Below, piece by piece: positions 5,120 to 6,876 of a stretch of DNA of 6,876 nt. The stretch is from NCBI GenBank assembly GCA_025353085.1, contig JANXRI010000211.1, positions 1-6,876 of the forward strand, read 5' to 3'. The notes below the pieces were generated by a model, which saw only the letters and a list, made by a program, of their open reading frames with translations, had not been told where the DNA came from and did not search any database. Every line of letters starts with the position of its first letter. The stretch's first letter is position 1. The stretch is from Betaproteobacteria bacterium. GTDB lineage: Bacteria > Pseudomonadota > Gammaproteobacteria > Burkholderiales > SG8-41. The position numbers were made by a program, and so were the translations under genes.

Positions 5120-6580
5120 CTAGCCTAAAACAATCGGATACCCGGGTGGCGGCGAGAATCCAAGGTCGCCACGCTTTATCACTGCCTCGCGTCCGCCGTT
5201 TTCTTCAAGCAACTCGGCTTGACGGCGCTTCGCGCGCGCATCTACTTCAGCCGGATCGCAAATTCTGGACAATCGCTCGCGGCATTCTTCCAGCGTCGCC
5301 GCATGGGCGGGGTCACCGGCGAGATCCCGCAACTCCTCGGGATCGGCTGTCAGATCGAACAACTGCGGCGGATACGCAACGTAATGCACAAACTTGTACT
5401 TGCCATGGCGAATCATAAAGGCGCCGGTAGTCGAGCCCATGCCGTGATATTCGCTCAACACATTGCGCTCGGGCCTGTAACCGGTCGCCAGCCTGAACAG
5501 CGATTTGCCCGGATGGTTGTCGTACGCTTCAGGCACACTCGCACCGGCCGCTTCGAGAATGAACGGATAAGCATCAATGTGATTCGCGGGCTCGGTAATT
5601 TTCACGCCGCGCGGTATGTCAGGCCCTTTGATGATGAGCGGCACGCCGGCGACCTCCTCGTACATCGTCGACTTGCCCCACAGCCCGCGTGCGCCGAGAT
5701 TGTCACCGTGATCGGATGTGTAAAGCACGCGCGTGTTCTCGGTAAGACCGGTCGCATCGAGCGTGCGCAGCACCTTGCCGATATTGTCGTCCAGGAAAGT
5801 GCACAAGCCGTAGTAAGCCGCGATGGCCTTCTTCAACTTTACTTCGTCGAAAAATTTGTCATAGCAGAAACTGTCCGAGTAATCGCGCAGGTACGGATGC
5901 AGGGGCCGCTCGTTCGGCGAATATTGCTTGGGCAGCGGTATTTGATCGACCGGATACTGGTAATAAAATTCCGCCGGTGCGACGAGCGGAAAATGCGGGC
6001 ACACAAACGACACGAACAGAACCCACGGCTTGTCGCGGTACTTGGGCGCCTCTTCGCGCAGCCAGATCTGCGCCTTGGTCGCGATTTCACGATCGTAAAA
6101 CGTGTACGACGTTTCACCGGGCCCGGCAAGCTTGGCGATTTTCCATGACAGTCCGCGCGCAGGCAGATCGGTGCGCACCAAACCCATCAGGTCGCCCTTG
6201 CCTTCGATGATGTTCATCGGAATGATTTCTTCCGAGAATCCATGGTCGTCGCCCGGCAGGCCGCGAAAATGCAATTTGCCGATCGACACAACGCGATGGC
6301 CGCGATCGCGCAACTGGTGATGCCAACTCGGAATCGCGCCTTCGTACGCGTCGGCGTTGTCCCAGTAGCCGATCTGATTCACATATTTGCCCGTCGCGAA
6401 CGCCGCGCGCGCAGGCACGCACACCGGACAAGTCGTATAAGCACTCGTGAATGAAGTGCCGGCCGCGGCCAGCGCGTCGATGTTGGGCGTCTTAACCAGC
6501 GGATGTCCGTTGCAACCCATCACTTTCGGGTTGTGTTCGTCGGACATGATGATGATCAAATTGGTTGGTTTCACTTTCAT
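5120..6580 (-). CDS. Cysteine-type sulfatase (alkaline phosphatase superfamily)
   Basis: 486 residues with no signal peptide, so probably cytoplasmic. The formylglycine site CVPARAAFATG (C54 to G64) matches the C-x-P-S/A-R-x4-TG signature; C54 would be converted to formylglycine by a maturase not in this window. Metal and active-site residues are visible: D14 in MSDEHNP (with E15 where many family members have D or Q), K102 and H104 in GKLHF, H196 in CPHFP, D290/H291 in TSDHGD, and K303 in LWGKSTMYEE. The length, cytoplasmic nature and layout resemble choline-sulfatase and phosphonate monoester hydrolase relatives, so the substrate may be a small organic sulfate or a phosphonate ester. Starts at the ATG at 6580 with only a weak GGA Shine-Dalgarno, 46 bp after the upstream gene. 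The following dehydrogenase lies 9 bp downstream, which suggests it processes the released product. Confidence 0.93.
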   Translation of the reverse strand: MKVKPTNLIIIMSDEHNPKVMGCNGHPLVKTPNIDALAAAGTSFTSAYTTCPVCVPARAAFATGKYVNQIGYWDNADAYEGAIPSWHHQLRDRGHRVVSIGKLHFRGLPGDDHGFSEEIIPMNIIEGKGDLMGLVRTDLPARGLSWKIAKLAGPGETSYTFYDREIATKAQIWLREEAPKYRDKPWVLFVSFVCPHFPLVAPAEFYYQYPVDQIPLPKQYSPNERPLHPYLRDYSDSFCYDKFFDEVKLKKAIAAYYGLCTFLDDNIGKVLRTLDATGLTENTRVLYTSDHGDNLGARGLWGKSTMYEEVAGVPLIIKGPDIPRGVKITEPANHIDAYPFILEAAGASVPEAYDNHPGKSLFRLATGYRPERNVLSEYHGMGSTTGAFMIRHGKYKFVHYVAYPPQLFDLTADPEELRDLAGDPAHAATLEECRERLSRICDPAEVDARAKRRQAELLEENGGREAVIKRGDLGFSPPPGYPIVLG

Positions 6581-6626
6581 ACATGTCCAAATTAGTTAAT
6601 TACAGCCGGCTTCGTCGCGCTGGACT

Positions 6627-6876
6627 TCACGTCAGGTTAAATTTCTTAGCCACGATAAACGCGCCGAAATCCGCGCGCTCGGGCTTTGCGTACTGGCGTG
6701 CCTTGTCTTCCGACCACCCGTAAAACTCCGCCGTTCCGAAGCGCGCCACATCGCGCTGCTTCTTATACTGCTGGCGCGCCTGACGGCGGCGGTCATAGGC
6801 GTCGAACTTTCCCGCGATGTTAGTTTCATCGAAACGGTCGGTATGCACGGTGACTTCCAGCGGCAACCGCGACGTA
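6627..6876 (-). CDS. C-terminal end of an unrecognised protein
   Basis: The last 82 codons plus TGA of a gene that enters from the right edge; the frame is open to base 6876. An in-frame TTG at 6866 exists, but the frame stays open beyond it, so I treat the gene as 5'-truncated by the window. The visible part (starting TSRLPLEVTVHTDRFDETN) is highly charged, with a basic segment DRRRQARQQYKKQRD and a C-terminus ending FIVAKKFNLT. There are no membrane segments or motifs I recognise, so no function is given. It lies 46 bp upstream of the sulfatase and may belong to the same transcript. Confidence 0.7.
   Translation of the reverse strand, partial: TSRLPLEVTVHTDRFDETNIAGKFDAYDRRRQARQQYKKQRDVARFGTAEFYGWSEDKARQYAKPERADFGAFIVAKKFNLT

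Noticed and set aside
5219..6148. 309-codon plus-strand open frame
   Set aside because: It is antisense to the sulfatase, whose active-site motifs are intact. Long antisense frames are expected opposite GC-rich coding sequence.

Overview
The window looks like chromosomal DNA of a GC-rich member of the Pseudomonadota. The support is general: the gene families, good Shine-Dalgarno sites, and integron-type recombination sites, which are best known from Gammaproteobacteria. I cannot name a genus. All convincing genes lie on the minus strand, so biological order runs right to left.

Right part (about 2607-6876): an ordinary, tightly packed operon. In transcription order it holds the C-terminal end of an unrecognised gene (cut by the window edge), a cytoplasmic cysteine-type sulfatase, a beta-hydroxyacid dehydrogenase (3-hydroxyisobutyrate dehydrogenase / tartronate semialdehyde reductase type), a NUDT19-like NUDIX hydrolase, and a LACTB2-like metallo-beta-lactamase-fold hydrolase. 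Junctions are 46 bp, 9 bp, 0 bp and a 13-bp overlap, so the last four are very probably co-transcribed and the last three translationally coupled. A plausible but unproven reading is a small catabolic operon: the sulfatase frees an alcohol or hydroxy acid, the dehydrogenase oxidises or reduces it, and the last two enzymes act on CoA-type nucleotides, RNA or esters.

Middle (about 2061-2606): some 540 bp with no convincing gene. It holds a hairpin with 21-bp perfect arms followed by T runs on the plus strand, and an AT-rich tandem array of a 14-bp unit.

Left part (1-2060): two integron attC recombination sites and the gene cassettes they delimit, with no integrase gene in view (a CALIN-like array or the edge of a chromosomal integron). 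The complete 695-bp cassette (1252-1946) carries two coupled small genes: a two-TM membrane protein and a Cro/CI-like HTH protein. The next cassette (1251 to beyond the left edge) carries a secreted ClpP/COG3904-like serine-protease-fold protein and, 8 bp after it, a protein with an RNxxxH motif typical of HEPN RNases. That second gene is open to the left edge. The attC extrahelical bases, the R-box pairing and the gene direction all agree on minus-strand orientation. The two cassettes with unusual gene pairs are the most interesting part of the window.
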